Origin: Cinclus cinclus
Taxonomy: Eukaryota > Chordata > Aves > Passeriformes > Cinclidae
Assembly: GCF_963662255.1 (NCBI RefSeq)
Contig: NC_085046.1
Location: 49,987,797-50,051,796 of the forward strand
DNA: 64,000 nt
Direction: 5' to 3'
Shown: one piece after another, positions 1-13,200 of the stretch
How positions within the stretch are numbered: position 1 is the first letter of the stretch
Layout of the letters: each line of letters starts with the position of its first letter
Notes under the pieces: generated by a model
Told to the model about the DNA's origin: nothing
What the model saw: only the letters and a program-made list of their open reading frames with translations
Database searches by the model: none
Position numbers and translations under genes: made by a program

Positions 1-640
1 TGTCAGAAGGCATCAGTGCTAGGCAATCCATCCAGGTGTTTGCTAAATCAGGAAAGGCATGCCCTTGAAGGACCTGATTGTTTGGACTGCTTTTGGAACA
101 CAGTAGCAAGCAACCTGTTTTTTGTGTGCTTCTTATCACTCTCATAAACTACAGAAAATTAATGGGACTAAAAGAGCAACCTAAAATATTTGTTCATTCT
201 TACATGGATCATTCTAAATATGAAAAAAGATCAGCCATGACAAAAGTAACAAGTAATTGTCACATGACATGTCTATAGACATGCCTACTCCTCATAATAG
301 TATGGTATTAGAAAACTACAAACAATGGCAGCTCAGTTTAGGAATTCAGCACTTCCACAGTAGTGGAGAGACAGAGAACAGTATAACAGTGAACAGATGG
401 TGGCACCAGACCTTCAGTAAGGCATGTGTTTTATGCAACTCTAGTGTTTCTGTTTTGCAGCTACATTTTTTTCTCATTAAGAACTTTTTCTTCACCATAC
501 TGCACCACTGAGCAATCTACTCAACCTCTACAACTTCTTTTAGCTTTACTAAGCTTATGCAGAAATCAATAAGAAATAGAAAACTATCAGCAACAAGCCC
601 TTGATGTAAGAAACCCAGTCCCCCTTGTACACTTTCCCAC

Positions 641-671
<31 letters not shown>

Positions 672-711
672 CAAAACAAAAAACCAAACCAAAACAACAA
701 ACCCAAAACAA
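641..711 (+). repeat. AAAAC microsatellite grading into A/C-rich DNA
   Basis: About eight units of AAAAC (641-681) run into irregular AACC and AAAC text to about 711. The minus-strand ORFs across it, rich in Phe, Cys and Leu, are repeat artefacts. Confidence 0.9.
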
Positions 712-2067
712 AGTAAACCAGATTAAAAAAACCTGAAAAAATGGAACCCAAAATCTTCAAAGAGAACAGGAGCATCTAGAAATGAAATATATAGCTGGTT
801 AGTACTAACCAATCTGGAGTAGTTTATTATTCTGAGAATAAAATCTAAGCAATGAAACCCATTGTAAGATAATGAAAAAAATTCAGGAGAGTGTGGCTAC
901 TATCCAAATGAAAGAAACAAATTAACTGAAACAAGGTGATCACCTTTTAGTTTGTAAGAGGAATGCATCTCAGTAAAAGCATGTATTTTATTATAACTAC
1001 CCAGGCTTAAGTCTAAGAAAGATCAGGAGACTCTTAGGAAATATAATGACAAATATGGACAAATCTGAACTTTTGTTTCACTGAAGTTTGAAGTGTCTCT
1101 GTCCTTTTCTGGTATGTGGATTTTGTCAATATAACAGGACTCAAATTGTCAAAAGAAAACACATTTTTGACCATAAACCAAATTTCACATCCAAGCCTGA
1201 TAACATCAAAGCAAGAATTTCTTCCTGAGAATCAAAAAGGTGTGGTCAAAAAGGAAGTGTTATCAGAAACTATGAAAAGTATGATTCTCTTGTATGCAAA
1301 ACCAAGTTTCTGGTAGAGATGCTCACTGAAACAGGAAAGAGTGGCTGCTTCAGCACAGATGGGTCCTGGGCATTTGTTTCCAGACCTGTATGCAGCAAAA
1401 CCAGTGGAATAGAGTGTCTACTGTCTCTTCCTCACCTTCCCAAAGCAGCTGCATATTACCATGGCTTTCCTTAAATATGATGCAATTTTAAAGGTGAAGT
1501 TGAAGGAAGATTCAAGTGCAGACTTTTTTGAGAGCTAAAAGAATTCTCATTTCACACATGATAAGTTGCCAGGCACTGGAGTGCTCACACTGATTAAGAG
1601 ATTGCTGTTCCTACTAAAATGTGATGAAACTAAAAGTTTATCTCCAAGACCAGACTGAACACAGAAAAGAGTTCAAGACTGAAACACTCCTGATGTGCAG
1701 GATATTCCACTTCAGGAACAAAGATAGTTAAAAGTTGGCTGTATACGTACTGAGAGTAAGCATATGTATGTGCTAAAAGTGTTACTAATGCAAAGATTAT
1801 TAGTATTTGAAAATACTAAAGTGGTTTAAAACCTTGCTGAAATCTAAAAGAGAGTTATCTTTTTTATTCAATTAAGATTTAGGAATTTTATTTATGTTTT
1901 GCTTCAAACTGAAACAGAAGCCACAAGTACAGATAAATCTTACCCCATATAACACCTGCCCTGCTAAAAATCCCCAAAACCCCAAATAACCCTCCCCCAA
2001 CCAACTCATACCTCCTTGAAATGCTAACAGACAATCCTGTGAAAATATCAGCCTGCTATTGATCACA

Positions 2068-2083
2068 AAAAAAAAAAAAATCC
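2068..2083 (+). repeat. Poly(A) run
   Basis: A run of about 14 As follows ATTGATCAC. No recognisable element lies upstream, so it is read as a simple repeat and not as a retroposon tail. Confidence 0.7.
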
Positions 2084-2917
2084 CCAGCATAATCTAACTA
2101 TTAGTAATTAGTTGGAAAGAAACAGACAAGGCAGAAAATCCTTTTTTTCATTACATAAATAGGGGACTCATATCAGTAACACAACTGCAGCTCACCCTGT
2201 GCCCACATCCTAAAAGATTATGAAAAAATTGCAGAGGCATTGATCAGTGACAGGATGATTAAAAGTAGAGAACAATTTCCTGGAGGCAAATGCCTATGTA
2301 GTCTAGGGTTTTTCAGCCTTGAAATTAGATAAGTGAGAGTAGATAAAATGGAGGTATATAAAAGTCAAGAGTAGTGAAAAGGGTTAAGTAAGAACTATTG
2401 ATTTATTAAAATAACATCCTGATCCTTTATCATATAAGAGCTAACATTATGCATCAGGTTCAATAAATTGCTTAAAACCAGGATTAAAAACCCTCCATGA
2501 CATCCCAGTTCTTGAAACCATCAAGCTATTCAAAGCCTCCCTATGCAAATACTGAAAAGTTTCTAGTCAGGTTTTGCATGTCCATGTCAGCTGAAACATC
2601 TATTAGTTTCATTTATGTTCTCTAACACACTTCACTCAAAAGAATAATAGTAGAAACTTTCTGAAATGAATGAAGTTCCAGAGACAGTTACAAGGTCCTG
2701 CTTCAATGACTGCTATTTACAGCAAATCAAGTATGACAAGAGGACTTTAGAGAAATCTGCAGCAAGCACTAATGGTTGGGACAGAGTGCTTTGATACAAG
2801 AGATCTTATTTTCACTTCAGTCTCCAAATGCAAAGAGAAGGACCATGAAACCAGATTTCACTGCTGCTGGCTGCAACCAAGGAACAGATATTTCAGTTAA
2901 TTTTTCTCTTATTTACT

Positions 2918-2968
2918 AAAAAAACCACAAAAAACCCAAAAAAACAACATAAAAACAACAACAAAAAC
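2918..2968 (+). repeat. A-rich low-complexity tract
   Basis: Irregular AAAAACC and AACAAC text over about 50 bases. It creates a Phe- and Cys-rich artefact at the C-terminal end of a minus-strand ORF. Confidence 0.75.
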
Positions 2969-4109
2969 CTCCTTTTGTAAGGTGCCTACCTTCACTGTAG
3001 TGGGGAAACCCAGGCAAATAAACTATTTTTCCATCACCTTTTTTAGAACAGTTTTTGCTGGCTTGCCTCAGCTTAGCTATTGGCTTCATACTTTTGGATG
3101 CTGTTCTAAAAGTCCTCTGCAAACTGAGCCTTTGGGAATAGCCAATTGCAGGGGTGATTTTCCTATATGAAGGCATCCATTTTAGTGTAAATTCAGAGAT
3201 TTTTGACTGCAATAACTGTTAGTTAGGATTGGCTGTTTTCCTGTCCTGTCCTATTAAAGTAACAACACACAACACTGCCAAGTGCTCTCCTTCACAAGTA
3301 TCAAGGCTCCAGCTGTCTTGTCTGCCTTACTCAATTTTTTTTCCACTTTAGTCTATGAAGAGTACAGGACTTTCCCTGTCTGACAAACAAGAGTGGCAAA
3401 GACTAACTGAGATTCAGTGCAAATTGACTTTGACAACACAAGCCCTGTCTCCAGCACACAAGTTTTGCTATAATGAAAATATTGGCATGGCATGACTCCA
3501 TTTACTTGGCAATGACTAAGGAGACATGCCAGGAAAATTAATTATGTTGCTTCTATAAATTTTGTGGGTATTTTAGGATGGACTTATTCCACTTTCCCAG
3601 ATATTTTTGTGGTCAAAGAGCCTGGAAAGCAGTAAGAGGATAAAATCTGCTCTGTTGATGTGTTGGATACTTAAGACAGACATATAAGCTTCCCGCTAGA
3701 GCCTATCTGACTATCAATTGCTTTCCAAATTCCTGCTAAATAAAATAATAGACATTACCCACTATAAATATTTTATCACTCTTTTATTCTCATCTAGTGC
3801 TTTAAATCTTCAGGGCCTGTACTGCACCAAAATACAGCATTTAAGTATGGCCTTGATGGGGTTTTTCTTATCAAATACAGTCTATCTACATCTGCTGTCA
3901 CCTAAGAAGGGTGGTGCATATGCAGGAGAGTGCAACTCGAGTTGAAAGGCACCCACTGGTGTTTGTAGCATGCTGGGCCCAAGCTGTCTTTATACTTACA
4001 TCAATAAAAATCAGATAGGAATAAAGACTGTATACACAGAATAGGTTTTAGGTTATTCTTTGAGCTAGGGTAAATCAATACAAGAAGCAAGACAGGGAGT
4101 TTCAGAACT

Positions 4110-4151
4110 TGTGATAAAGGGTAACTGAACTGTGATAAAGAGTAACTGAAC
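4110..4151 (+). repeat. 21-bp tandem duplication
   Basis: Two adjacent 21-base copies start TGTGATAAAG and end GTAACTGAAC. They differ at one base (GGG versus GAG). The high identity suggests a recent slippage or repair duplication. Confidence 0.9.
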
Positions 4152-6645
4152 TGAAGGAGTTTTCAATATCTGGGTAAAATTCTCAATGCCTTAAGGGACC
4201 AAGCTGAGAATACACCGACTGCTACACTCACATGTATCTTTTTTAGATTTCCTATTTTAATAGATTTATTTAATAGTAAATGAAAAACAAAAAAACACCA
4301 AAAATTTTAAACTGTTTTCCTACTTAGTATTTGCTCTAAATAAGTAACTTGATGATGGCGATGAAAATACTTGCCTTAGAACACTAATTCAGTTGTTCTA
4401 AATTAATATTTTTAATGCATATCTTGACCAGAACCAGATAATCCTGAAAAAGCTGTGCATTGACTCTTTGAGCAAATACCCTGAACATTTACTTAGTTTT
4501 TGTCTGTTAAAATAAATATTATCATCATAAAAAATAAGAAAATGAAAAAAGAAAGCTGAATAAGCACAAATATGTCAGCATAACTTACAAGGAAGATATG
4601 TCTTGGGGCTGGTACTTAGCACACATATTTTGGTGCAAAAGTAGTACTCTAACAGACAGTTTAGAAAGATTTTCTGATTTTTTGAAGAGCAGTACGAAAA
4701 GCATCAGAGATAGATTTCCCTAGAATGCCTGAATCTGATACTATGACTGCTTTCTTCTTTAACACTTTGTACTTTTCAGAAGTGGCTGCAATTTCAATAA
4801 GTAGGATGTAATATGTCTACTAAGTGTTGTTAGTGAACTTTTGGATTCTTACACCTCAAACACTCTACAGTGTATGCATCTTCCTGCTGTGTTGTTTCTA
4901 TAGTCTCTCTGGGCTTCCATTATGCTATTCTTAGTACACTACTTCAAATATTTGTTTATTTGTTCACTGAATGTCTTGGTGGTTTTATTTTATTTCCCAT
5001 TAAAGACTATTTAATTTTATAGACATATCCCACAATCATCCAAAACAAAATGGTGAATTTCTTGTCTTGGAGTGATTAAGTAAAAACCCCCATTCTTCAA
5101 GATTAAAAAGACCCCAGAAATGTAGCTATTAATATTAAGCTATTTTACTTTTAAATTGATACTTTTGGGACTCTTTTTGTTGCCTTATATTGCCCTGTCA
5201 GTACATAAGACATATGCTTAACCTATAAACATTAATAGCAATTTCTCTATCTTCAGCCTATTGACAAAACTTAATTGTTAGCTATATTATTTAAAATGAG
5301 TAAATCATCATGAATTTATTGCCTTTCTTGATTAGAAAATTCTGCAACAGTTTATTTCTGCAAATACACTCAGTTCCTTAAAAATTCGCTGACTCTTTCA
5401 TATGAAAAAGTCTGTGGTTTATGTGTGGATTTTTCTCCCCAAGTCTAGTGCAGAATATATTATACATTATCATAATATACAATATAATGTTGACTCTCTC
5501 TCCCTGACTAAGGTGCCCACATGCTGAACATAAGCCTAAGGAGCACTGATAATTCTGGGGAGAATATTTGTTACCTGAATCTTCTGGTACCCTTCAATAT
5601 AAGCAGATATATTGATTCTGTGAGTATTTCCTCAGGGCAATCAGATGTATAAATCTAAACACATCTATGAATTTTTCAAATTAATTTATCATTTCTAAAC
5701 CATGCCCCATTTGCAAATCAATTTTTTCTACTATTGAACAATATATAGAAATTGCAATAAAGGCATATTCATCCCCAATATTCTACCCTAAATCTCTCAA
5801 TATTTAACTATGCTTTCAGTATATCAATCTTAGACGTCACTATTTATGAATATAACAAATCATATAGGTTCCATGTAAATATAAGTGTCACAAGTGCTGA
5901 GTGAGGGCTTTTATGCACAGAAAGGAGAAAGAGTTCCTTATCTAAAATTTCAAATTTAAAATAGCATGGTTAAAAGGTGGTATTTTCCCAAGTGATCTCT
6001 ACACCACAAGAGGTATGAAATAAACTAAATGAATTCTTGTGAAATCTGTGACAGAACTACAGTAAATTTGATTTGCCACCAGCACAAAGCAATTGTTAAT
6101 AAAAATGTTTTTAGACACATTTCTCTCTATTTTGGTGCAGTAAGAATGCTATTTTTAAATTTATTTCAAGGCAATATAAAATAAAAATACTGAAAATGAC
6201 AGACAATAAGAATATTTATTTCCATATTACACTGCTATTTCTTGCTTCTCTAATGCATTTTACTATTTATATCCACAATGTGATTTTCTGTTTACCAGAT
6301 AAGACCACCATGCACAGTCTTGGTTCAAAGTTTTTGAATAACACTAAAAAATCAGCATGAAGGCAATAAGAAAATATTAAACAATATTATCCAAATAAAG
6401 CAAGGCTAAGATCATGATACACTAAGGAAGATTTGCATGAAAGATGAGTGATGAAAGATTTACGATGACAGATGAGATCAATGATGTCTTCTCACTTTTG
6501 AAATTTTGTTGAAAATTCTGCAATTTGAGACTAATTTTGTCTATGTCTAGCACATTGCTTTTTGAAGAACCATGGGAAGAATCTTGTAAGATTATTCTAA
6601 GAGGCAGTATGTGTTCTGCTCCAAAAATTCATCCTATCTTGCCAA

Positions 6646-6675
6646 CGGCCCCAGCTGTAATGGCCCCAGCTGTAC
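6646..6675 (+). repeat. 15-bp tandem duplication
   Basis: Two adjacent 15-base units share GGCCCCAGCTGTA exactly. The unit contains the CAGCTG E-box palindrome, so the duplication creates two E-boxes 15 bp apart. Confidence 0.85.
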
Positions 6676-6804
6676 AAGGAAAGGAAGGGTGCTTCCTTTT
6701 AAACTACAATCATGCATCAATGCCATCATACAAGTCAACCTAGGCAATAATAACTTTGTGTGAATTATTTGAACCATAAGCATAGACATAGATAACTCAA
6801 AGTG

Positions 6805-6809
6805 CTATT
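6805..6809. repeat. Target-site duplication, left copy (CTATT)
   Basis: CTATT lies directly before the TGT start of the solo LTR and matches the five bases directly after its ACA end at 7512-7516. The base beyond differs on each side, so the duplication is exactly 5 bp. Confidence 0.85.
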
Positions 6810-6896
6810 TGTTGGGGATTGGTTCTTTCCCTTTTCTCTCTGTGGAATTTCCCCCACTGTCATGCTAAGATACCTGTTCATTAGGCCCTAATGACA

Positions 6897-6919
6897 GGGG
6901 GAAGGGGAGGGAAGAGGGG
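6897..6919 (+). other. G-quadruplex motif in the solo LTR
   Basis: Four G-runs of 5, 4, 3 and 4 bases are separated by AA, A and AAGA. This meets the usual four-run pattern with short loops. It lies near the start of the GC-rich part of U3, on the LTR's sense strand. Confidence 0.6.
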
Positions 6920-7358
6920 AACCCCTCGGTATCCAAACATCCAGAAGAGCAGACGGAAGGCTCTGGCTTGGCCCATTTCCCCCGCGGAGATCAGACGAGA
7001 AGGACGATCGCCGCCTCCGTCTCATCCCTGCCACCCCAGCCCTGGGAGTCATCCTCACAGCTGTCAGACCCTGCACTGCTCCCTTCTTGCTTTAATCTAC
7101 CACCATCCAGCACTCTGCTGAGCACCAGGACCCACACTGTGAGCGGAGGGCTCTCTCCATCTCTCTCTCCCCCTGGGACAGCGCTGCCATCTCCCCCAGC
7201 GCTCCTGCAGCTCTGCGGGACCCGCCCGCCCCCAGCACCGGGAACTGCAGCTCAGGGAAAAGGGGCCTGCAGCCAAAAAACACTGGGAATGAGTTACTGT
7301 TCTGTTTGTAGCTAATTTCATAGCTGTTGTTGTTTTTGTTTGTCTTGTTAGCTATATT

Positions 7359-7364
7359 AGTAAA
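7359..7364 (+). terminator. Poly(A)-signal-like AGTAAA in the solo LTR
   Basis: AGTAAA lies 147 bases before the LTR's 3' end and is followed by a T-rich stretch (TGTTATTCC). It is a known variant of AATAAA. The second LTR in the window has a canonical AATAAA at almost the same distance from its own ACA end. Confidence 0.45.
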
Positions 7365-7511
7365 GAACTGTTATTCCTTCCCCCATATCTTTGCCTGAGA
7401 ACTCCCTTAATTCCAAAATTATAATAATTTGTAGGGAGGAGGGATCACACTTTTCATTTCAAAGGGGGCCTCTGCCTTTCTTAGCAAATACCTGTCTTTC
7501 AAACTAGGACA

Positions 7512-7516
7512 CTATT
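7512..7516. repeat. Target-site duplication, right copy (CTATT)
   Basis: This is the right-hand copy of the 5-bp direct repeat made when the retrovirus inserted. The two copies are identical. Confidence 0.85.
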
Positions 7517-10209
7517 TCATTTGTATCACTGATCATGTGTCAATATGAAGAACTTGCTTTCATAGTAGGGCACCTAACCCTTCTCTCAGTAGCATAAATT
7601 CAATAGGAACTGCATCTGGGTCTTGAAAGCCAGAACCAAGCTTACACTCCTATAGAAAAGGGTAATGAAATTGCTTTCTGGTTTTCAATACATATTTTTT
7701 CAATCTAGGATTATAAAGCTGTTGAGCTACGTTACAATCAGATACGATCATTCACCATGAAAATAATAACCTGTCCATTTCTAACCTGTTTTCCTCAATC
7801 CTGAAAGGCCAGCTCCTCTGACAGTATGTATATATGCTTATGTGAACATGCACAGCACCTCCCTAATGCTGGCAACGGTCCTTCAGAGACTAAAGTAAGA
7901 CAAATGGACTCATTTTGTCTGTGACAGCAGTGCTAGACTCATAAGTAAACTTTTCAGTAAGGCAAAGTCAGCATATGTTAATCACATTGAACATCTCGTT
8001 TCACTTTTCTTCTACAACCAATTAACAAGCTTTAATGGTCCTCTCTATTCAGAGAGTGCAAAATGTAATTATTTTAATTGTGGATTATTTTTCCTCTTTA
8101 AGTAAGTACTGTCCTTAAGATCAAGCTCTCACATAATCTGTTCTTGAGAAACAGAACTGATTGTCACTACTGGTTTGCTCATATATCCTTATGGCATGCC
8201 ATCATAAATAGAATTTGGCACTCCTGAGCTAGCACCTCATAGTGGTTGTCTTTAATGTCATTTACTCAAGTGGTTCAAGGTCTTAATCTATAATTAATCT
8301 TTAGCATTCCACTGCAGTGCTGTGCAAAAATCACTTTTCAGCCTTTTAATTTCAAGTAAGTCTTGACACTTTCATTCAATGAAGATAATATAGGTAACTT
8401 TACACCTCTGAAATTGCAAAAGCATCTCCAGAATGAACATAACAAAGGAAAGACTTGTTGCTATAAAGAAGCATCAGTCTGAGCAATCAGTTTTCTAACT
8501 TGTCCTTAATAAAAATGAGAGTACAGAGAGAGTACTTATGCTTTCTAAGGTCTGCAAAGAAAACAAAATCTGAGTAAACAGAAGGTTGGCAAAGTATGAC
8601 TTGCTGTCCTACAAAAGATGCAAGTTAATTACAAATACTGACCTTAAAAATATCTCATTTTATTTGAGTTGAAGTGGAATACATTTTGCTGAAGGCAGAC
8701 TGGAAAATGTTCAGGTCCAAAGGAATGTGAGTCATTAGGAATATATTGAAAATCTTCTAGGCTGTCCATTATTTATTTGAATTATGTAGTGCTTATAATC
8801 TCCAGTAAAGCACCTCTCATGGTGCTAGGTAATTATTGTAACACTAATGTGGCCTAAAAAAACCATGGAGTGTTGTCATTAGAAAAGAAACAGCTAGAAA
8901 AGAAATGTGATCAACACAGGAGACGCATGATTAGGAAACAGTAGTTATTATAGACAAAATTCACTATTGAAATATGAACCTGGGTCTTCCCAGTTTTCGA
9001 CAACTACTGTATTGTGGATTGACATCAGTGATCCACATCTGACCAACCAAGACTTTGAAGTAGTAAGGAGTAGGTCTCAGTAACATTCTTTACTGAAACA
9101 CATGGTTAAGAATGAATGAAAAAAAATTAGAAAAAAAACTCAACAGGAAAAGTATTTCAAGCTTTCTGGAAAGGAGATCTCTAAAATACATATTTAATAA
9201 TTTATGAAGACTGGCAGAAGTATGATCTTACATACTGACTTAAGAATGAAACACAGCTAGAAAAAAAATCCTTTCTGTATTGCACAGAAAGAAATGTGAG
9301 CAGAGAACACAGCTCATTACTCACTAGGGAGAATGTATTCAGAGCTTTTTAGTTTTCAACACTGGCACTTGTTTCAGAAAAAGATCATCTTTATTAATAA
9401 ATGAACAAAATTACATCACCTTACTTATTGCTTATTATGGTGAAAAATTCTTTCCATATCTAATGCACCAGAATGATAAAATCACTCTTTAAAAAAAAGA
9501 GTTGGTCTATCAAATTGTCTCTTCAAGAAAACAAGTATTGCTCTAGTTGATTAAAAATAATTATTTCCAAGCCTATAAAATTAAACTCCAGTCCAGCAAT
9601 TCAGTTTTGGGTAAAATCATCATTTGAGCAACACAAACCAAACCAACTCACACTAGTAGTTATCAAGAGACTTATGTGTCCAATGCAGGACCATGTAAAA
9701 TTATCCAAAGTACTGTCATGATTAAAAATCCTATATATTGTGCTGCTTGACTGCCAGCAGTCTCAGGATGAGCTCAGGACTAATGTTTTCCTTTGTACAG
9801 AATACTACAGAGATATAAGAAACTAACTGAATACAAAATTAAACAGAATACCTCATTAGTCTTGTACAGAGAGTAAATCTGATTCAGATGTAATGCAAGC
9901 ACATGAAATTTTGTTAGGATCGGGTTGCTATTCTTTGCTCCGTGTGAGATGCAAACATTTGAGCACTGTCACAGCACTGATATAGAAGACTACCTTAGAG
10001 AGATATTTGTACCAAAAGTCAAAAAAAACACCCATGAGCTCCACCTAATTTGTAGTGTTTTAGACATATTTCCTGTTAGACTCTGGCTTTCACACTGTAA
10101 AATAAATTTCAATGAAGTGACTTGCCAAAAAAAGGTGTTTCTAAGGAATTTGTGATGGGAACATTGCTTCTGAAAATATCCAACAAAACCTTAAGGAAGT
10201 GAGTAACTG

Positions 10210-10253
10210 CTTTCTCTCTCTCTTTCTCTTCCTCCCCCTCCCCCCCCCCCCCC
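10210..10253 (+). repeat. Homopyrimidine tract ending in 14 Cs
   Basis: Forty-four unbroken pyrimidines: CT-repeat text, then CCTCCCCCT, then a run of 14 Cs (10240-10253). Such a tract can form triplex or, on the C-rich strand, i-motif structure. It is also a common place for sequencing error, so its length is uncertain. Confidence 0.9.
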
Positions 10254-13200
10254 AACAATTTTACTGAAGCTTAAAAAAGATTCCTTTGTTCAGATTTCAA
10301 CCCAGCTTTTTAAACTCTGTGGGCTTGTTCTGAGTTTGCAGGGCCTCAGGAATGAGACTTGTTAGATTTTTTAATAAGCTGCTGTTGATCTTACTCAACC
10401 TCTGTTTAAATTAGGTTTTGTCATAATAAATTAAAAACCCCACAATATGGGTATACCTACTTTTTTTTACTTTTGCTTTTCTTCTTGAGTTATAAACCAA
10501 GTGCTTTACAAGTAGTGGAAAAATGCAGTTATTCTGTGCAGAATTAAATATTTATAATAGAGGAATACAGGTCTGGTATGATGACAGGCACCTTGAAAAG
10601 TAGGGCCACAGGATCAGGATACAAAAGCAGAATGCTAAGAATGAGGGGACATGCTGTCCCTGGGGACAGCAGACCTACAAACCAGAGGTCAGGTAAAGAA
10701 AAGAATGGTGGGGAGCTGAGAAAAAGTGGCTAGAGGACAAAGAGGAGAAAGAACAATCTAAACTAAATAAAACATCAATTAGGGACAATTCAGAAGAAGT
10801 GTGAGCAAGCTGGAAAACACAAAACTAGCCCCAAGTAAAGCTTAGAAGAGATAAGAAGAAACCCCACCAACATCCAACTTTTCTCAGTAAAGAACTTGGG
10901 ACACCAATAACTTGCAGTCAACTGCATAAGGAACTTGCCCCTGAATAAGGAAGGGTGGTGGTATCAATGTTAAGATGCAGGAAAGAGAAAAGAGTGAACA
11001 TAATGCCAGAGAAAAGGGTAGATAGTGGGAAGTGTGTGTATAAAAATTTTAACTGATTATCATTATCATTATTGTCATTTTATGTGATAAAACTCTATTT
11101 TCCTGGTCTTTAATAATTGCATATGTACTCACCTCTGATCAGACTGCTAAGATTTCAACTATATTGACAAAAAAGCCTTGGCTCTAAGTACCAGTTGTGT
11201 TTCCTCTATCACTGACAGCAAGATTTGGAGTGCACCAAAGTATATCCAAGAGTACACTGAGAAGTATTAATTTAATGTTGGCATAAAGTTAATAAATAAA
11301 TGGTATTTGTACATAATCCCTGGATAACTGTATTTCTCTACATCTGTTAGCATCAGTCAACAGTGAGGCTGTCCCTTATTTCCTAGGACACAAAGAAGAG
11401 GAAAGATCTGAAGAATCAAAAGTGTGTGTATGTATTTTGAGAGAGTGAAGGTTGGGAACGGCTGGATACAGAAGAGTCTACAAGGATGCAGAGGTAAAAC
11501 AGGAGAGAGACATATTAACATAGGGAGACATAGGGAATTTAGGCAGGGAACTACGAGCTATCAAAGCAGAATGAACATAAACAAAATGGCAAACTAAGAG
11601 GGCTAAGAAGGCCTGAAGTGACATGGCCAGCAAAGGAAGTCATGGGCAAGACAGAGAAATTGACAGTGAAATGGTAAAGGAAGAAGGTTTGGACACCAAA
11701 ACAAAAAAACAAAGTTGATAGCATGAGATTTGATGAAGAAACAAGATCAACATGAAAAAATCTAAGATGGACTTGGAACCGTGTGTGAAATAACCTTCAT
11801 GGTACTTGAGAGTCACTGGTGCAACCAAGTATTTGTTGAGTGTGCTGGCCAACACATCTATTCTTTTGGTCATCTGTCCTATCCTGCTTGCCAAAACTGA
11901 GGCTAGTGTTGCATATATTATTTTATAAAATAACTGTGCATCTTTATTACTGATGTAGAATGGTTATCTTCCTTCATGTATTTCGCATCTGGCATAAGTT
12001 CTATATCCTTCTCAAAAGACCACTGTTGTGAGGGCCAAATAAGACTTAACAGAAATTCATAGAAATCATAACATTTTTTAAAAAAACTCAATTTTCTAAA
12101 AAGAAACAAAAAATCAAACAAAAATTGAACATGCAATTCACCTGGGTGAAAATATATTTCAAAAGTTATTAGCAGCAGGAAAACTGATGAAGTTCAATTA
12201 AAACTATTTTTGGCAGCTCATGGAAGAAAAGGAGGGAGAGGAAAATCTTAGAATAGTGTTGTTCTAAATTTAAACTTCCAGGAATATGCTAGAAACAGTT
12301 TAATTTTTCTTGTATACTTAACAGAGCAACCATGTGTACCAACAAATAACACACAGCACCCTGGAACCAACATGCTATAGAGAGATGATGCACAAAATAG
12401 ATGCAGTAGCAAATGTGTTATATTGCCAAACAAACATACTAAATGATAACATGAGTTTTGTGAAGTATCAAGTGTAATTGAAAGAAAAATAGATAAAATA
12501 GATTATTTTCTTTTTTCTTCTCATGTTGCAGACATAGTTTAGTCTCCAAATCTGTACAATGTTATGGCAGCAGCTGTACCACCTTTTTCAGTTTTCAATT
12601 CCTCTCACTTGTCTATCATACTTCTAACTTTAGAACTGTAATGCAATAAATGCTTTCTCTAAGGAGTGTATTAATCAGTTTATTGCAGAAAATGCTATAA
12701 ACTCCTTGGCAAATAACCCTATATATCCTAAATTCTTCAAAATAACAGATAATGTAGTTTTCCATTCTGTCTTCTATATTTTGTCAGAGGGGTAAAATGA
12801 TGGGATTCTAACTCTGCTGAGTTACAAATCCTAAATATCTATGAGACAAATTCTCCATATAGTCTAAGCACTGAACTGACTTTACTCACAGAACACCCTT
12901 CCCCCATCTCCCCCACCCCCACACTAGATGCAATACAAAGAGCTCTATACAAACTTCCTCTGGATTACCTAATTAGTCAATGGTAATCAGCCAACCGGAA
13001 AATTAAGAGTACAGGACATGACTATATTTTTATCTCCTGCTGTTTAGAATGGTTTGTGTGCATCTTAAAAGACTGTCAACAGTGCTCAGCTTCAATTTGA
13101 ATCGACTCTAACCTGAATAGATACAAGACTTCCTTAAATAGCCTGCAGGAACAGGAGCTCTAATAGAAGCCCATATGTTTGTAACTACCTCCTTTAAAAC

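Larger units (their letters stand above)
1..6804. other. Presumed CNTNAP2 intron, left part
   Basis: This is AT-rich non-coding DNA, taken as intron because the CNTNAP2 exon to the right is transcribed leftwards. It holds an AAAAC microsatellite, two A-rich tracts and two small tandem duplications listed separately. All ORFs here are short (under 100 codons), overlap on both strands and match nothing I know. No exon with credible splice sites was found. Confidence 0.55.
6810..7511 (+). mobile_element. Solo LTR of an avian endogenous retrovirus
   Basis: This 702-bp block starts TGTTGGGGATTGG and ends CAAACTAGGACA, so it has the TGT...ACA ends of a retroviral LTR. It is flanked by a perfect 5-bp direct repeat (CTATT). 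The middle (about 6890-7260) is GC- and CpG-rich, unlike the AT-rich intron around it, and probably holds the U3 promoter. An AGTAAA poly(A)-like signal at 7359-7364 sets the orientation as plus. The last 150 bases, read in reverse, resemble a common passerine LTR end that I recall (an ATTATTATAATTTT-like tract followed by AAGGGAGTTCTCAGGC). No gag, pol or env lies alongside, so this is a solo LTR left by recombination. A 5-bp duplication is more typical of ERVL-like elements, but the class is uncertain. Several short ORFs inside it are not genes. Confidence 0.85.

Noticed and set aside
641..711. A-rich tract as a possible retroposon poly(A) tail
   Set aside because: It is a regular AAAAC repeat with no element upstream, and bird CR1 elements do not end in poly(A).
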